NCBI RefSeq assembly: GCF_003173055.1
Contig: NZ_QGLF01000004.1
Span: 1-64,000 of the forward strand
Direction: 5' to 3'
DNA: 64,000 bases
DNA from: Zavarzinia compransoris
Lineage (GTDB): Bacteria; Pseudomonadota; Alphaproteobacteria; Zavarziniales; Zavarziniaceae
The position numbers and the translations under genes were made by a program. This document shows positions 16,693-25,750 of this stretch, one piece after another; the first letter of the stretch is position 1; each line of letters begins with the position of its first letter. Below the pieces are notes generated by a model. The model did no database searches. It saw nothing but the letters and a program-made list of their open reading frames with translations, and had not been told where the DNA came from.

Positions 16693-18558
16693 TCAGTCGG
16701 CCTTCACCGTCAGGCCCAGGGCGGCGGCGGCGCCTTCGACATTCTCGATCAGGCCGGCGAGTTCGCCGAAGCTGACCGCGGCCGGCGGGGCCAGGGTGAT
16801 GGTGACGCCCTTGCGGCTGTTGACGAAGGCGAGCGCGCCTTCGAGCGCGGCCTTGGTCACCGGGCCGGGGGCGGCGGCGATCTGCATCTGGATGAAGCCC
16901 TTGGCCTGTTCGATCAGGGCGTCCTCGGTGGCGCCCTGTTCCTTGGCGATGAGCTTCAGGGCGCGGCCGATCAGCGTGTCGTCCTTGTAGGACAGGCTGG
17001 CGCCGGTCACCTTGGACGCGAGCAGCGCCGCCGGCGGCTCGAACGACTGGGCCGCGGCCTGCAGCGCCTGGATGTCGAAGTTCGAGAAGTTGAACTTCAG
17101 GGTCAGGGCGCCGCCGTCGACCAGCTTCAAGGTGAAGTCCTTCAGATCCATCGTCTTGGTCTTCGGATCGAAGGCATAGTCGGTCGAGGCGTCGAACTTC
17201 AGCGCGTCATAGCCGAGGTCGGTCAGGGGCTGGCGGTCGCCTTCCGGGATGATCGCGGCCGGGAACACCAGGCTCTTCAGGCTGGCGCTGCCGCGGGTGG
17301 CGATGCCGTCGACATAGTCCGACGACCGGGCGGTGAGCGAGGCCAGTTCGACCCGGGCACCCTCGACCGGGCCGACCTTCAGGCCGGCGAGGTCATAGGC
17401 ATCGGCCCGCATCTTGGAGAAATCGGGCTCGGCGTTCGGGTCGGTCTCGAGCGGCTTCAGGGCCGAGCCGATGTCGATGCCGGCCAGCGTCAGCTTGTCG
17501 AGCGAGAAGAAGACGTCGGAGGCGGAGACGACGCCTTCGAGCCCTTCGAGCGTCAGCTTGGAGAAGGCGAGGGCCTTCAGCTGTTCGACCGAGATCGAGG
17601 CGAATTTGATCCGGTCCTTCGGATCGTCCAGGCCGGCGGCTTCGAACGCCTTCACCGTGGCCGATTCGGCGGTGATCGAGAGCAGGGCCTTGACGCCCAT
17701 CGAGGTCTCGTCGCCCATGCCCATATTGGCGGCCGAGGTCGCGAGCGCGGCCAGATCGGCGACGCCGAGACCCTTCACCCCGATGCTGCCGAAGCTGACC
17801 TTGCCGCTGCCGGCGTCCGGCGTCGCGGTGATCGAGGCGACGTCGAGGCCGCCCAGGGTCTTGCCGTCGAAGGCGGAAAGGCCGACCGAGGCGATGGACA
17901 GCACGGTCTTGGTCGCGCCGGGGGTGACCGCATCGGCCGGGCCGCCGGTCAGGTTCTTGAAGGTGAAGGCGCTGAAGGAAAAGGCCTGGAGCACGTCGGC
18001 CAGGCCCGCCGGGCCAAGGGCGCCGAGTTCGGCCAGGGTCGCCGGCGGCGCCTTCCCGAACTGGCGCGAGGCGAGGTCGGAGATATCGAGATTGTCGAAG
18101 GCGATGCCGCCGCCCGACGCGGGGCCGATGGCGACCTTGACCGCGGTGATCTTGCCCGCCAGCGGCAGGGCGGCGGTGCCGGGCGCCTGGCCCTGGGGAT
18201 AGGAGGCGGCGTTGAACACGGTCTTCGCATTGGCGGCGAAGGCATCGTCGATGACGAGGCCGGACAGTTTCAGCGCGCTGTCCTCCACCCCGCCGCCGCC
18301 GAGGAAGCCGAAGCGCAATTCGGCGAAGGTCAGCTTCGCGCCGGCGCATTCGAGGCCGCTGTAGGTCGCCTTCACTTCGGGCGGCAGGGCCGCCAGGGTG
18401 GCGTCCACATTCGCCTTGATGCCGGCGCAATCGAGCGCCGGCGCCGAGCCGACGGAGGCGACCGAGGGACCGCTTTCCTTCCCGATGAAGTACCAGCCCG
18501 CGGCGGCCCCCACGCCCACCACGACGGCGGTCACGGCGCCGATGACGATCTTGTTCAT
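16693..18558 (-). CDS. Unknown anchored periplasmic protein, 621 residues
   Basis: Not recognised. Residues 4-26 form a membrane anchor or uncleaved signal (IVIGAVTAVVVGVGAAAGWY), and the rest should be periplasmic. The body is built of short, alternating beta-type phrases that recur loosely, such as FDNLDISDLASRQFG, FSAFTFKNLTGG, LSAFDGKTLGGLDVASI, FSKLTLEGLEGV and LDKLTLAGIDIGSAL, which suggests a repetitive beta-sheet or AsmA-like groove. There is only a pair of cysteines near the start (LDCAGIK, LECAGAK). It is a single gene with a hairpin terminator behind it and a divergent protease gene 304 bases away. Confidence 0.75.
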   Translation of the reverse strand: MNKIVIGAVTAVVVGVGAAAGWYFIGKESGPSVASVGSAPALDCAGIKANVDATLAALPPEVKATYSGLECAGAKLTFAELRFGFLGGGGVEDSALKLSGLVIDDAFAANAKTVFNAASYPQGQAPGTAALPLAGKITAVKVAIGPASGGGIAFDNLDISDLASRQFGKAPPATLAELGALGPAGLADVLQAFSFSAFTFKNLTGGPADAVTPGATKTVLSIASVGLSAFDGKTLGGLDVASITATPDAGSGKVSFGSIGVKGLGVADLAALATSAANMGMGDETSMGVKALLSITAESATVKAFEAAGLDDPKDRIKFASISVEQLKALAFSKLTLEGLEGVVSASDVFFSLDKLTLAGIDIGSALKPLETDPNAEPDFSKMRADAYDLAGLKVGPVEGARVELASLTARSSDYVDGIATRGSASLKSLVFPAAIIPEGDRQPLTDLGYDALKFDASTDYAFDPKTKTMDLKDFTLKLVDGGALTLKFNFSNFDIQALQAAAQSFEPPAALLASKVTGASLSYKDDTLIGRALKLIAKEQGATEDALIEQAKGFIQMQIAAAPGPVTKAALEGALAFVNSRKGVTITLAPPAAVSFGELAGLIENVEGAAAALGLTVKAD

Positions 18559-18601
18559 ATGCTTCCCCTTTCGGCGGATTCGACTTGCTCAAATGACTTC
18601 C

Positions 18602-18637
18602 GTCACCCCGATGGCCGGCGTCACCCCGATGTCCGGC
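18602..18637. repeat. Tandem repeat, 2 x 18 bases
   Basis: GTCACCCCGATGGCCGGC is followed directly by GTCACCCCGATGTCCGGC (one mismatch), about 45 bases upstream of the minus-strand start at 18558, in the divergent gap 18559-18862. Confidence 0.8.
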
Positions 18638-18687
18638 TGCCGGCCATCGCCCCACGAGGGCGGGCGGAACGCGCAGGCAACCTAACT

Positions 18688-18704
18688 CAACCGTGATACG
18701 GTTG
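18688..18704. promoter_or_regulatory. Palindrome in a divergent promoter region
   Basis: CAACCGT and ACGGTTG are perfect 7-base arms around GAT. The site is in the 304-base gap between the divergent 621-residue protein gene and the protease gene, placed to affect either. It resembles a dimeric regulator site; no T-run follows. Confidence 0.4.
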
Positions 18705-18862
18705 CGAGACAATGTAGCGGATCACACAACGCCCCAAAAACGCTTGCGGAAAGCGTTCCTGAAAAATCCGGCGAAATACCCCAAAGCGCAGGATTGGCCG
18801 CGGCCCGCGGATCGCATAGGCTGGCGCACCTGGGGGAACTGTACAAGCAGGCGGGATTATCG

Positions 18863-20536
18863 ATGGCAAAGCGTGAGTTGGCCGCCAAGCGTAAGCTGCG
18901 CGGGGTTGCGGCAGTGGCGACTCTGATCCTCGCGGGGGCGATCTCGCTGCCGGCCCTGGCCCAGACCGGCAAGGGCGGGCTGCAACCCGGCCGCACCCGG
19001 CCTGCGCCCGAGGCGACGCCGAGCCCGGGCACGGGCCCGGCGGTCGAAGGCGACGAAAGCAACGGCCTGACCGATATCGCGGCGGCCCGCGATACCCGCG
19101 TGCTGCAGCTGGCGCTGATCTGGGCCGGCTATTCGACCAGGGTCGCCACCGGCACCCTCGACGGCGCGACGCAGGACTCGGTGAAGGCCTATCAGCGCGA
19201 TATCGGCGCGCGGGTCACCGGCTCGATCACCCAGGACCAGATGCTGGAATTGCTGCGCCGGGGCGGCGAAGCCCGGGCCAAGGTCGGCTGGACTTCCTAT
19301 ATCAACCAGGAACTGGGCTATCGCGCCGGCTATCCGGGCGTGCTGCTGACCAAGGCGCGGGCGGGCGCCAACGGCGGCCGGGTGCTGACCAGCGCGGACG
19401 AGACCCGCCGCCTGGACATCGAAGTCATCGGCCCGATGGACGAGGGCCAGTTCCGCTCGTTCTTCGAATCCGTCCGCACCCTGAACGAGGGTGCGAAACG
19501 GGTGACGACGGCCGAGATGCGCGGCAACAGCTTCGCCTTCGAAGGCCAGGAGGGGAATACCCGCTTCGTCGGCCGGGTGGAGCGGCGGGCCGAGGGCATC
19601 GTCGGCTTCACCTATTTCTACCCGTCGACCGATTCCCTGTCCAATCCGGGGCTGGTCGCCGCGATCGCCAGCGAATTCACCGTGCCGGACCGCCTGGGCC
19701 CGCCGGCGCCGCCGCCGGCCGATACCGAGGTCGGCCTCTACACCAAGGACCCGGCGCAGGTCGCGACCACGCCTTCCGCCGGCGACCCGGCCCCGCCCGA
19801 GACGCCGCGGCCGCCGCGCCCCGATTCGCCCGGCCAGGGCGGCCCGGCCCGGCCGCCGGTCCGCCCGGCCGATGCCGGCGACCAGGTGCCGCTGCCGACC
19901 CTGCCCATGGAAGTGGCCACCCAGGTTCTCGATCCCGCCGGCGTCTTCCAGAAGGTGAAGGATGCGGTCTGGGTCGTGGTCGCGGCGCCCATGGGCCGCA
20001 ACGGCCTGCCCAACCTCGAAGGCAATGTCAGCCAGGGGTCCGCCGTCGCGGTGACGGCGCAACACCTGTTCACCAATTGCCACGTGCTGGAGGGCCAGCA
20101 GTATTTCGGCATCTTCCGCAACGAGGATATGTCCGACCTGCGCCAGGTCTCGGTGAAGATGCAGGATGCCGAGGGCGACCGCTGCATCATCCGCGTCGAC
20201 AAGCCGGACCTGCCGGCTTTCGTCTCGATCCGCAGCCATGCCGATGTCGTCGTCGGCGAGCGCGCCTATACGGTCGGCGCGCCGTCCGGCCTCGACCTCA
20301 CCCTCGGCGAAGGGCTGGTCTCGGCCAAGCGCCGGCACGAGGGGCAGCAATATGTCCAGACCAGCGCGCCGATCTCCCCCGGTTCCTCGGGCGGCGGGTT
20401 GTTCGATGCCCGGGGCAACCTGCTCGGGATCACCACCTTCATGCTGCGCGATACCCAGGCACTGAACTTCGCCATCGCGGCGGAGGAATTCCTGCGCCCG
20501 GGCCCGACCGCGGGCGGCGGCGGCCAGCGCCGCTGA
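18863..20536 (+). CDS. Exported trypsin-like serine protease with peptidoglycan-binding-like domain
   Basis: Predicted secreted protease of 557 residues. The signal peptide ends near LPALAQTG. A helical domain at about 65-135 (RVLQLALIWAGYSTRVATG...TQDSVKAYQRDIG) resembles peptidoglycan-binding repeats. A central domain of about 150 residues and a Pro-rich linker (about 295-340) follow. The C-terminal trypsin-like domain has its histidine in TNCHVLEG (His407), an aspartate candidate in the following GDRCIIRVDKPD region, and the serine in SPGSSGGGLFD (Ser509). The start at 18863 gives the signal peptide directly; an earlier in-frame ATG at 18794 would bury it. It may process cell-wall-associated proteins. 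Confidence 0.85.
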   Translation: MAKRELAAKRKLRGVAAVATLILAGAISLPALAQTGKGGLQPGRTRPAPEATPSPGTGPAVEGDESNGLTDIAAARDTRVLQLALIWAGYSTRVATGTLDGATQDSVKAYQRDIGARVTGSITQDQMLELLRRGGEARAKVGWTSYINQELGYRAGYPGVLLTKARAGANGGRVLTSADETRRLDIEVIGPMDEGQFRSFFESVRTLNEGAKRVTTAEMRGNSFAFEGQEGNTRFVGRVERRAEGIVGFTYFYPSTDSLSNPGLVAAIASEFTVPDRLGPPAPPPADTEVGLYTKDPAQVATTPSAGDPAPPETPRPPRPDSPGQGGPARPPVRPADAGDQVPLPTLPMEVATQVLDPAGVFQKVKDAVWVVVAAPMGRNGLPNLEGNVSQGSAVAVTAQHLFTNCHVLEGQQYFGIFRNEDMSDLRQVSVKMQDAEGDRCIIRVDKPDLPAFVSIRSHADVVVGERAYTVGAPSGLDLTLGEGLVSAKRRHEGQQYVQTSAPISPGSSGGGLFDARGNLLGITTFMLRDTQALNFAIAAEEFLRPGPTAGGGGQRR

Positions 20537-20540
20537 GGTT

Positions 20541-20561
20541 GGGGGCGGCGCGGCCGCCCCC
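20541..20561. terminator. Shared hairpin between convergent protease and msrA genes
   Basis: GGGGGCGGC, a 3-base loop and GCCGCCCCC form a perfect 9-base stem in the 32-base gap between two convergent stops. It probably serves both strands; neither side has a good T-run. Confidence 0.6.
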
Positions 20562-20568
20562 TGTCGCG

Positions 20569-21192
20569 TCAGGCCTTCAGGTCGTCCGGGAAGTACTGGC
20601 GCAGCTTGTCGACCTTGGGCAGGGCGACATGGGCGATATAGGGCTGCCCCGGGTTGCGCGCGGCGTAATCATGGTGATAGCTCTCGGCCAGGTGGAAGGC
20701 GTCGAGCGGTTCGAGGGTGGTGACGATGGGCGCGGTGAAGGCGCCGGCCTCGGTCAGCTGGCGGATATAGGCTTCGGCCGCCTGTTTCTGCGCCGCATCG
20801 GCGTAGAAGACGGCGGAACGGTATTGCCGGCCGACGTCGTTGCCCTGGCGATTCAACTGGGTCGGGTCGTGGGCGACCGAGAAGAACAGTTTCAGCAGCC
20901 GGCCATAGGAGGTCTTCCGCGCGTCGAAGCGGATGCGGATCACCTCCGCATGGCCGGTCGCGCCGGTGCAGACGGTGCGGTAGTCCGCGGTTTCGGCCGT
21001 GCCGCCGGCATAGCCGGGCACGACGTCGAGCACGCCGTCGATCTCGCGGTAGACCGCCTCGGTGCACCAGAAACAGCCGCCCGCCAGGACCGCCACCTGT
21101 TCGGCGGCGTCGCTCGCCGGGATGTCGACGGCGGGGTCCGGGAATTCGGCGGGCTTCAGGCCGCGGCCGACCGGGATCGGGCAGGAGGTCAT
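20569..21192 (-). CDS. msrA: Peptide-methionine (S)-S-oxide reductase
   Basis: Repairs oxidised methionine in proteins. The catalytic motif GGCFWCTE carries Cys40, followed by GYAGGT, the substrate-pocket block HAEVIRIRFD and the conserved DPTQLNRQGNDVGRQYRS. The 207-residue protein is the single-domain MsrA type, without MsrB. No signal peptide is visible. It is a single gene, convergent with the protease gene. Confidence 0.95.
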   Translation of the reverse strand: MTSCPIPVGRGLKPAEFPDPAVDIPASDAAEQVAVLAGGCFWCTEAVYREIDGVLDVVPGYAGGTAETADYRTVCTGATGHAEVIRIRFDARKTSYGRLLKLFFSVAHDPTQLNRQGNDVGRQYRSAVFYADAAQKQAAEAYIRQLTEAGAFTAPIVTTLEPLDAFHLAESYHHDYAARNPGQPYIAHVALPKVDKLRQYFPDDLKA

Positions 21193-21359
21193 GGGATCGT
21201 CTCCGTACTGGACGGCAAGGGTGCCGCCTGGTCATTTTCGCTGGCGGCCCGGCAAAGTTACGGTCATGGCCGCCTTGCGTCCAGCGCCGGGCGCAAGGCA
21301 TAGATCTCTGGTCATAGATTTCAGGGCCGCCATCCGATGCGGAACGCAGGGGGTTGTTC

Positions 21360-22133
21360 ATGAGCAGCGATAAGCCGGCTTCCGGCATGCAGGGCCTGCC
21401 CCTGTTCTACCGCCAGCCCGAGGTTCTGGAGGCGCGGCGCCACGGCAGTCTCGTCGTCCAGGCCGAAATGAGCTTCGGCTTCGCCCGGGCGACCAATGCG
21501 ATACCGGTCACGGTCGAGGAATTCTTCGAAATGGCCCTGCATTATCCGATCGTCTTCGCCCGGGGCGACCTGGCGGCGCCGGTGGCGGCGGTCGGGCTCG
21601 GCAGCGACGTCAATCTCTTCGTCGACGTCAAGGGCGGCTGGGCGGCCGATCACCCGGTGCCGGCCTATGTCCGGCGCTATCCCTTCATCTTCTTCGAGCA
21701 GGCGGGCAGCGATGCCCTGCCGCTGTGCATCGACCGGGCGGCGCCCATGGTGGGCGAGGCGGGCCGGCTGGCGGGCCTGCCCCTCTTCGCCGACGGCAAG
21801 CCGACCGAGGCGGCGAAGCGGGCCCTGCAATTCTGCGAACTCTATCAGCGCCAGGTCCTGCATACCCGGGCCTTCGTCCGCGCGATCCGCGATGCCGGCC
21901 TGCTGGTCGAGCGCCAGATCAACATCAGCAGCGGCGCGATCCGCCACACCATGGGCGGCTTCTGCATCATCGACGAAGAGCGGTACCGCCAGTTGCCGGA
22001 TGCGACCGTGCTCGACTTCCAGCGCAACGGCTATCTCGCCGCGCTGCATGCCCAGATGCTGTCGCAACGGCACTGGGCGGCGCTGGCCCGGCGCTACGAC
22101 CGTGCCGCGGCACCCGCGGGGCGCGCCCATTGA
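21360..22133 (+). CDS. SapC family protein
   Basis: Member of the SapC family, named after an S-layer-associated protein of Campylobacter but widespread in Proteobacteria with no firm biochemical role. Visible features are LPLFYRQPEVLEARRHGSL, the VTVEEFFEMALHYPIVF segment and a C-terminal helical part. GCAGGGGG seven bases before ATG 21360 fixes the start, not the TTG at 21354. Its TGA overlaps the TTG start of the GumN-family gene, so the two are coupled. Confidence 0.85.
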   Translation: MSSDKPASGMQGLPLFYRQPEVLEARRHGSLVVQAEMSFGFARATNAIPVTVEEFFEMALHYPIVFARGDLAAPVAAVGLGSDVNLFVDVKGGWAADHPVPAYVRRYPFIFFEQAGSDALPLCIDRAAPMVGEAGRLAGLPLFADGKPTEAAKRALQFCELYQRQVLHTRAFVRAIRDAGLLVERQINISSGAIRHTMGGFCIIDEERYRQLPDATVLDFQRNGYLAALHAQMLSQRHWAALARRYDRAAAPAGRAH

Positions 22134-23008
22134 AGTCCCGCCTGCAGCGCCTGCTGCCGGCCCTGGCGCTGCTGCTGCTGGCGGCGGCGGGGGCAGGGGC
22201 GGCGCGGGCGGAACCCGCGCTGTGGCGCCTGCGCGATGCGGATTCGACGATCTATCTGTTCGGCACCATCCACCTGCTGCAACCGGGCACGCCCTGGCAG
22301 ACGCCGAAGATCCGCGACGCTTTCGCCGGGGCGGACGAATTGTGGCTGGAGGCGGATGTCGGCCTGCTGTCGACCCTCGGGCCGACGCTGCGCTACGGGC
22401 TCAGCTTCGGCGAGCCCCTGGACCGGCTGCTGACGCCGGCGGACCTGGCCCGGGTTCACGACCTTCTGGTGCCGGCCGGGCTGTCGCCGGGGGCCATCAA
22501 CCGCCTGCGGCCCTGGCTGATCGCCATCATGATCTCGACCCTGCCCAGCGTCGCCGCCGGCTTCGACATGGCGGCGGGCGCCGACATGGTCCTGGAAGGC
22601 GAGGCCCGGGCGCGGAAAATCCCGATCCACCGCCTCGAATCCGTCTCGGACCAATTGCGCCCCTTCGCCGAGCTTGCGCCTGCCGACGAGATCGCCGTGC
22701 TGCGCGACGCCCTCGATGCCCTGGACCACCCGGAACAGGACGATACGGCGGCCCTGGCCGGATACTGGCTGGCGGGCGACGAGGCGGCCCTGGCCGGGCT
22801 CCTGGTCGCCGATCCCCAGATGGGGGAACAGGGGCCGCTCTACCAGGGCCTGATCGTCGACCGGAATGCCGCCTGGACCCGCCGCATCGAGGAACGCCTC
22901 GCCGGCAGCGGCATCAGTTTCATCGCCGTCGGCGCCGGCCATCTGGTCGGGCCCGACAGCGTCATCGAAATGCTGGCGGCCCGCGGCTTGAACGCCGAGC
23001 GCTTTTAG
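22130..23008 (+). CDS. TraB/GumN family protein
   Basis: Predicted exported TraB/GumN-family protein of 292 residues. An N-terminal signal sequence (LLPALALLLLAAAGAG...ARA) is followed by the two family histidine motifs, YLFGTIHLLQPG near residue 40 and VGAGHLVGPDS near the end. Tiki-type members of this superfamily are metalloproteases; activity here is unproven. The only sensible start is TTG at 22130, which overlaps the SapC stop (TTGA). Starting upstream would place the signal peptide internally. The AGGAGG of the next gene overlaps this gene's stop. Confidence 0.85.
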   Translation: MKSRLQRLLPALALLLLAAAGAGAARAEPALWRLRDADSTIYLFGTIHLLQPGTPWQTPKIRDAFAGADELWLEADVGLLSTLGPTLRYGLSFGEPLDRLLTPADLARVHDLLVPAGLSPGAINRLRPWLIAIMISTLPSVAAGFDMAAGADMVLEGEARARKIPIHRLESVSDQLRPFAELAPADEIAVLRDALDALDHPEQDDTAALAGYWLAGDEAALAGLLVADPQMGEQGPLYQGLIVDRNAAWTRRIEERLAGSGISFIAVGAGHLVGPDSVIEMLAARGLNAERF

Positions 23009-23016
23009 GAGGACCG

Positions 23017-23352
23017 ATGTCGTTTCACCCGCTTGCCACCTTCAGCGGCATCAAGGGCGTGCCCTTGCTCGCGCTCACCCGCAATTCGCTCAATCCCCTG
23101 CTGTCGGTCGAGGGGGATCAGGTCGAGATCCGGGTGTTCCGCCGCCTGCGCCTCGGCATCGCCGACCTCGCCCGGGTCACCACCAGCCGCGCCATCGGCC
23201 AGCTGGTGACCCTGGTGCCCAAGGCCGGCTTCCGCAGCTTCAGCGCCAATTTCGCCGACCGCGGCGAGGCGGTCCGCCTGCTGTGCACCCTGGACGGGCT
23301 GGGCGCCCCCCTCGACGACAAGGCCCGCCGCCTGATCGCCGGCCAGGCTTGA
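23017..23352 (+). CDS. Small unknown protein, 111 residues
   Basis: Not recognised. AGGAGG lies 4 bases before the ATG and overlaps the previous stop, so this is the third gene of the SapC-GumN operon. The sequence has no membrane segment or signal peptide and alternates beta-like stretches (VEIRVFRRLRLGIADL, IGQLVTLVPKAGF) with a helical end (EAVRLLCTLDGLG...KARRLIAGQA). Confidence 0.75.
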   Translation: MSFHPLATFSGIKGVPLLALTRNSLNPLLSVEGDQVEIRVFRRLRLGIADLARVTTSRAIGQLVTLVPKAGFRSFSANFADRGEAVRLLCTLDGLGAPLDDKARRLIAGQA

Positions 23353-23469
23353 GCCCCCGGATCGGACGGACATTTCAAAGCCCGGTGGCAATGAGCGCGA
23401 ACAAGGGGTAAGAGTCACGCTGCACTGCATCTTGCGTCCGGCCCGGCCGCAATCGAGAGAAGCCATGGC

Positions 23470-24327
23470 ATGAGCAAACGAGTCGTCGTTTCCAGTAACT
23501 GTCAAACCGGTGGCATCGCCGTCTCTCTTCAGCGTCTGCTGCCCGAATGGACCGTCGAGGCCGTGCCGGTCACCTCCCTGTCCGAGGACCATCGCGCGCA
23601 GATCGCCAGCGCCGACTGCTGGGTGACCACCGGTCGGCACGATCTTGCCGGGCAGTCCGCAGGAGCGGCGGCGGCGACCAGGATCATCCGTATCCCCGAA
23701 ATCTATTTCCCGGCCTTTCACCCTGACCTTGTCTATATTTCCAAGATCTCGACCGGATGGGCGCCGATCGTCCCGCATTACAATTCGGGCATCATCGCCT
23801 GGGCCTTCGTGAACGGCCTCGATCCGATCGAAGTGCCGCCCCTGTTCAACAGCCGCAATTTTGCCGCGCTCGGCTATTTTTCCTTGTGGGACAAGTCGGT
23901 CGCCCATCTGCGCAAGGTCTTCGCCAACAGCGATCTCGATTTTGCCGCCTTCTTCCTGCCGGTGAAGCGCAACGGCAATTTCATGCACACGATCAATCAC
24001 CCGAAGATCGAGACGCTTCAGCAACTCGCGCGGCTCTGCGCCCGCCGCATGGGGGGCGACGACACGGTCATGGAGAAATTCATTCATGTCCCCGATGCCC
24101 TGAACGACAATATCTGGCCGCTCTATCCTGAGTTGGCGCATCATTATTCGCTCAGCGGGGACTATAACTGGCTGGTGCAGAACGGCGGTTATTGCGACGG
24201 CCTGGCGACCTATATCCATTTCGCGTACAACCGATACTTGGACTTCGGTCTGACCAAGGGCGACGTGGTCTTTTCCACCCCGGTCGAACTCTACGACGAC
24301 GTTCTCGGCAAGGCGCTGCGAGGCTGA
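23470..24327 (+). CDS. WcbI-family polysaccharide biosynthesis protein (putative acyltransferase)
   Basis: Member of the WcbI family, named after a capsule biosynthesis protein of Burkholderia pseudomallei proposed to acetylate a capsular sugar. The N-terminus SSNCQTGGIAVSLQRLLP is the family's hallmark. Further features are the aromatic central region (PEIYFPAFHPDLVYI, PHYNSGI), and AYNRYLDFG near the end. The 285-residue length is typical and there is no signal peptide. A GSCFA-family gene follows after two bases. The pair lies about 20 kb from the Kps-type exporter, so a link to that polymer is only suggested. Confidence 0.8.
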   Translation: MSKRVVVSSNCQTGGIAVSLQRLLPEWTVEAVPVTSLSEDHRAQIASADCWVTTGRHDLAGQSAGAAAATRIIRIPEIYFPAFHPDLVYISKISTGWAPIVPHYNSGIIAWAFVNGLDPIEVPPLFNSRNFAALGYFSLWDKSVAHLRKVFANSDLDFAAFFLPVKRNGNFMHTINHPKIETLQQLARLCARRMGGDDTVMEKFIHVPDALNDNIWPLYPELAHHYSLSGDYNWLVQNGGYCDGLATYIHFAYNRYLDFGLTKGDVVFSTPVELYDDVLGKALRG

Positions 24328-24329
24328 TC

Positions 24330-25400
24330 ATGAGCAATCCCTATCGGGGACTGGACGATTTCTGCTTCTGGTCGCGGGCCATGACCTGGCCGGCGCCGGG
24401 GCGGATCGATCCCGTCGTCAAGGCCGACGTCATCACCGCCGCCGATCCGGTGGTCACCATGGGCAGTTGCTTCGCCCAGCATCTGGCGCGCCATATCAGC
24501 ACCTCGGGGCTTAACTACCATGTCGCCGAGAAGGCCCCCGCGGGGACCCCGGCAGACCTGGCCAAAGCCTTGAACTACAACGTGTTTTCAGCCCGCTACG
24601 GCAATATCTACACGGTCCGCCAGGCGGTGCAGCTGTTCGACCGCGCCTTCGGCCGCTTCCAGCCGGCGGAAGACGTCTGGGCCCGGGACGGCGGCTTCGT
24701 CGATGCCTTCCGGCCGCAGATCCAGCCCGATCCCTTCCCGACCGAGGACGCCGTGCGCGCCGCCGCGGCCGAGCATCTGGCGCTGGTCCGCCAGATGTTC
24801 CTGGATGCCCGCTGGCTGGTCTTCACCCTGGGCCTGACCGAGGGCTGGCGGTCGCGCCTGGACGGGGCCGTCTATCCGGTCGCGCCGGGGGTCAGCGGCG
24901 GCGCCTTCGATCCCGAGCGGCACGAATTCGTGAATTTCACCGCGGGCGAAGTGTCGGCCGATCTGGCCGCCTTCATCGAGCGGGTCTCGGCGGTCAATCC
25001 GGGCCTGAAGATCATTCTCACCATCTCGCCGGTGCCCCTGATCGCGACCTACGAGCGGCGCCATGTGCTGGTTTCGACCGTGTTCAGCAAGTCGGCCCTT
25101 CGTGTCGCGGCGGACGAGGCGGAACGCCGCTTCCCCAACGTGATCTATTTCCCGTCCTTCGAGATCATCACCTCGCCGGCGGCGGGCGGGCGCTATTACG
25201 CCGACGACCTGCGGCAGGTGACCGATCTCGGCGTCGGCCATGTCATGCGCGTCTTCGGCGATCATTTCTTCGACCGGCCGGACCGCGCCACGGCGCCCGA
25301 AGCGGCGGCCTTCGACGCCGACAGCGTGATCGCGGCCGCCAAGGACGTGGTCTGCGACGAGGAAGTGATCGAACGCGCGCTGCAAAGGAGCGCGGTCTAA
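24330..25400 (+). CDS. GSCFA domain protein
   Basis: Carries the name motif of the GSCFA family (TMGSCFAQHLARHI, about residues 43-56), an SGNH/GDSL-hydrolase-like group found near polysaccharide genes. Other family-like blocks are YNVFSARYGNIYT, VFTLGLTEGW, ILTISPVPLIATY and YFPSFEI. The start at 24330 sits two bases behind the WcbI-family stop, so the genes are coupled; the in-frame ATG at 24192 would overlap WcbI and is rejected. The likely job is esterase or acyl transfer on a glycan or its lipid carrier. Confidence 0.85.
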   Translation: MSNPYRGLDDFCFWSRAMTWPAPGRIDPVVKADVITAADPVVTMGSCFAQHLARHISTSGLNYHVAEKAPAGTPADLAKALNYNVFSARYGNIYTVRQAVQLFDRAFGRFQPAEDVWARDGGFVDAFRPQIQPDPFPTEDAVRAAAAEHLALVRQMFLDARWLVFTLGLTEGWRSRLDGAVYPVAPGVSGGAFDPERHEFVNFTAGEVSADLAAFIERVSAVNPGLKIILTISPVPLIATYERRHVLVSTVFSKSALRVAADEAERRFPNVIYFPSFEIITSPAAGGRYYADDLRQVTDLGVGHVMRVFGDHFFDRPDRATAPEAAAFDADSVIAAAKDVVCDEEVIERALQRSAV

Positions 25401-25401
25401 A

Positions 25402-25728
25402 CTAAGCCCCGCGCGGCGCGAACAGGATGACGGCGGTGCCGCCGAGGCAAAGCGCCGCCCCCAGCAGGTCGAAGCGATCGGGGCGGCTGCCCTCCGCCAG
25501 CCACAGCCAGGCGAGCGAGGCGGCGATATAGATCCCGCCATAGGCGGCATAGGCCCGGCCGGCGAAATCCGTCTCCACCCGCGTCAGCACATAGGCGAAG
25601 AGGATCAGCGAGGCGAGGCCGGGCAGCAGCCAGAGGGCGGATTTGTCCAGCCTCGCCCAGGCCCAGAAGGCGAAACAGCCCGCGATCTCGGCGATTGACG
25701 CCAGCACGAACCAGCTGATCGAGGCCAT
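25402..25728 (-). CDS. ynfA: YnfA/UPF0060 family small membrane protein
   Basis: 108-residue four-helix membrane protein of the UPF0060 group, similar in size and topology to small multidrug resistance transporters; its substrate is not settled. Family features are [33 protein letters not shown] and the ending [17 protein letters not shown]. The start at 25728 gives the usual N-terminus; the ATG at 25833 would overlap the reductase gene. It lies 22 bases behind the ferredoxin-NADP reductase gene. The stop is one base away from the convergent GSCFA gene. Confidence 0.9.
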   Translation of the reverse strand: MASISWFVLASIAEIAGCFAFWAWARLDKSALWLLPGLASLILFAYVLTRVETDFAGRAYAAYGGIYIAASLAWLWLAEGSRPDRFDLLGAALCLGGTAVILFAPRGA

Positions 25729-25750
25729 GGGCCGTTCCTTCCTGTCCGGT

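Noticed and set aside
16681-18696. 671-codon plus-strand frame opposite the periplasmic protein
   Set aside because: Gly/Arg/Gln-rich shadow; the minus frame has a signal anchor and ordered beta-type sequence.
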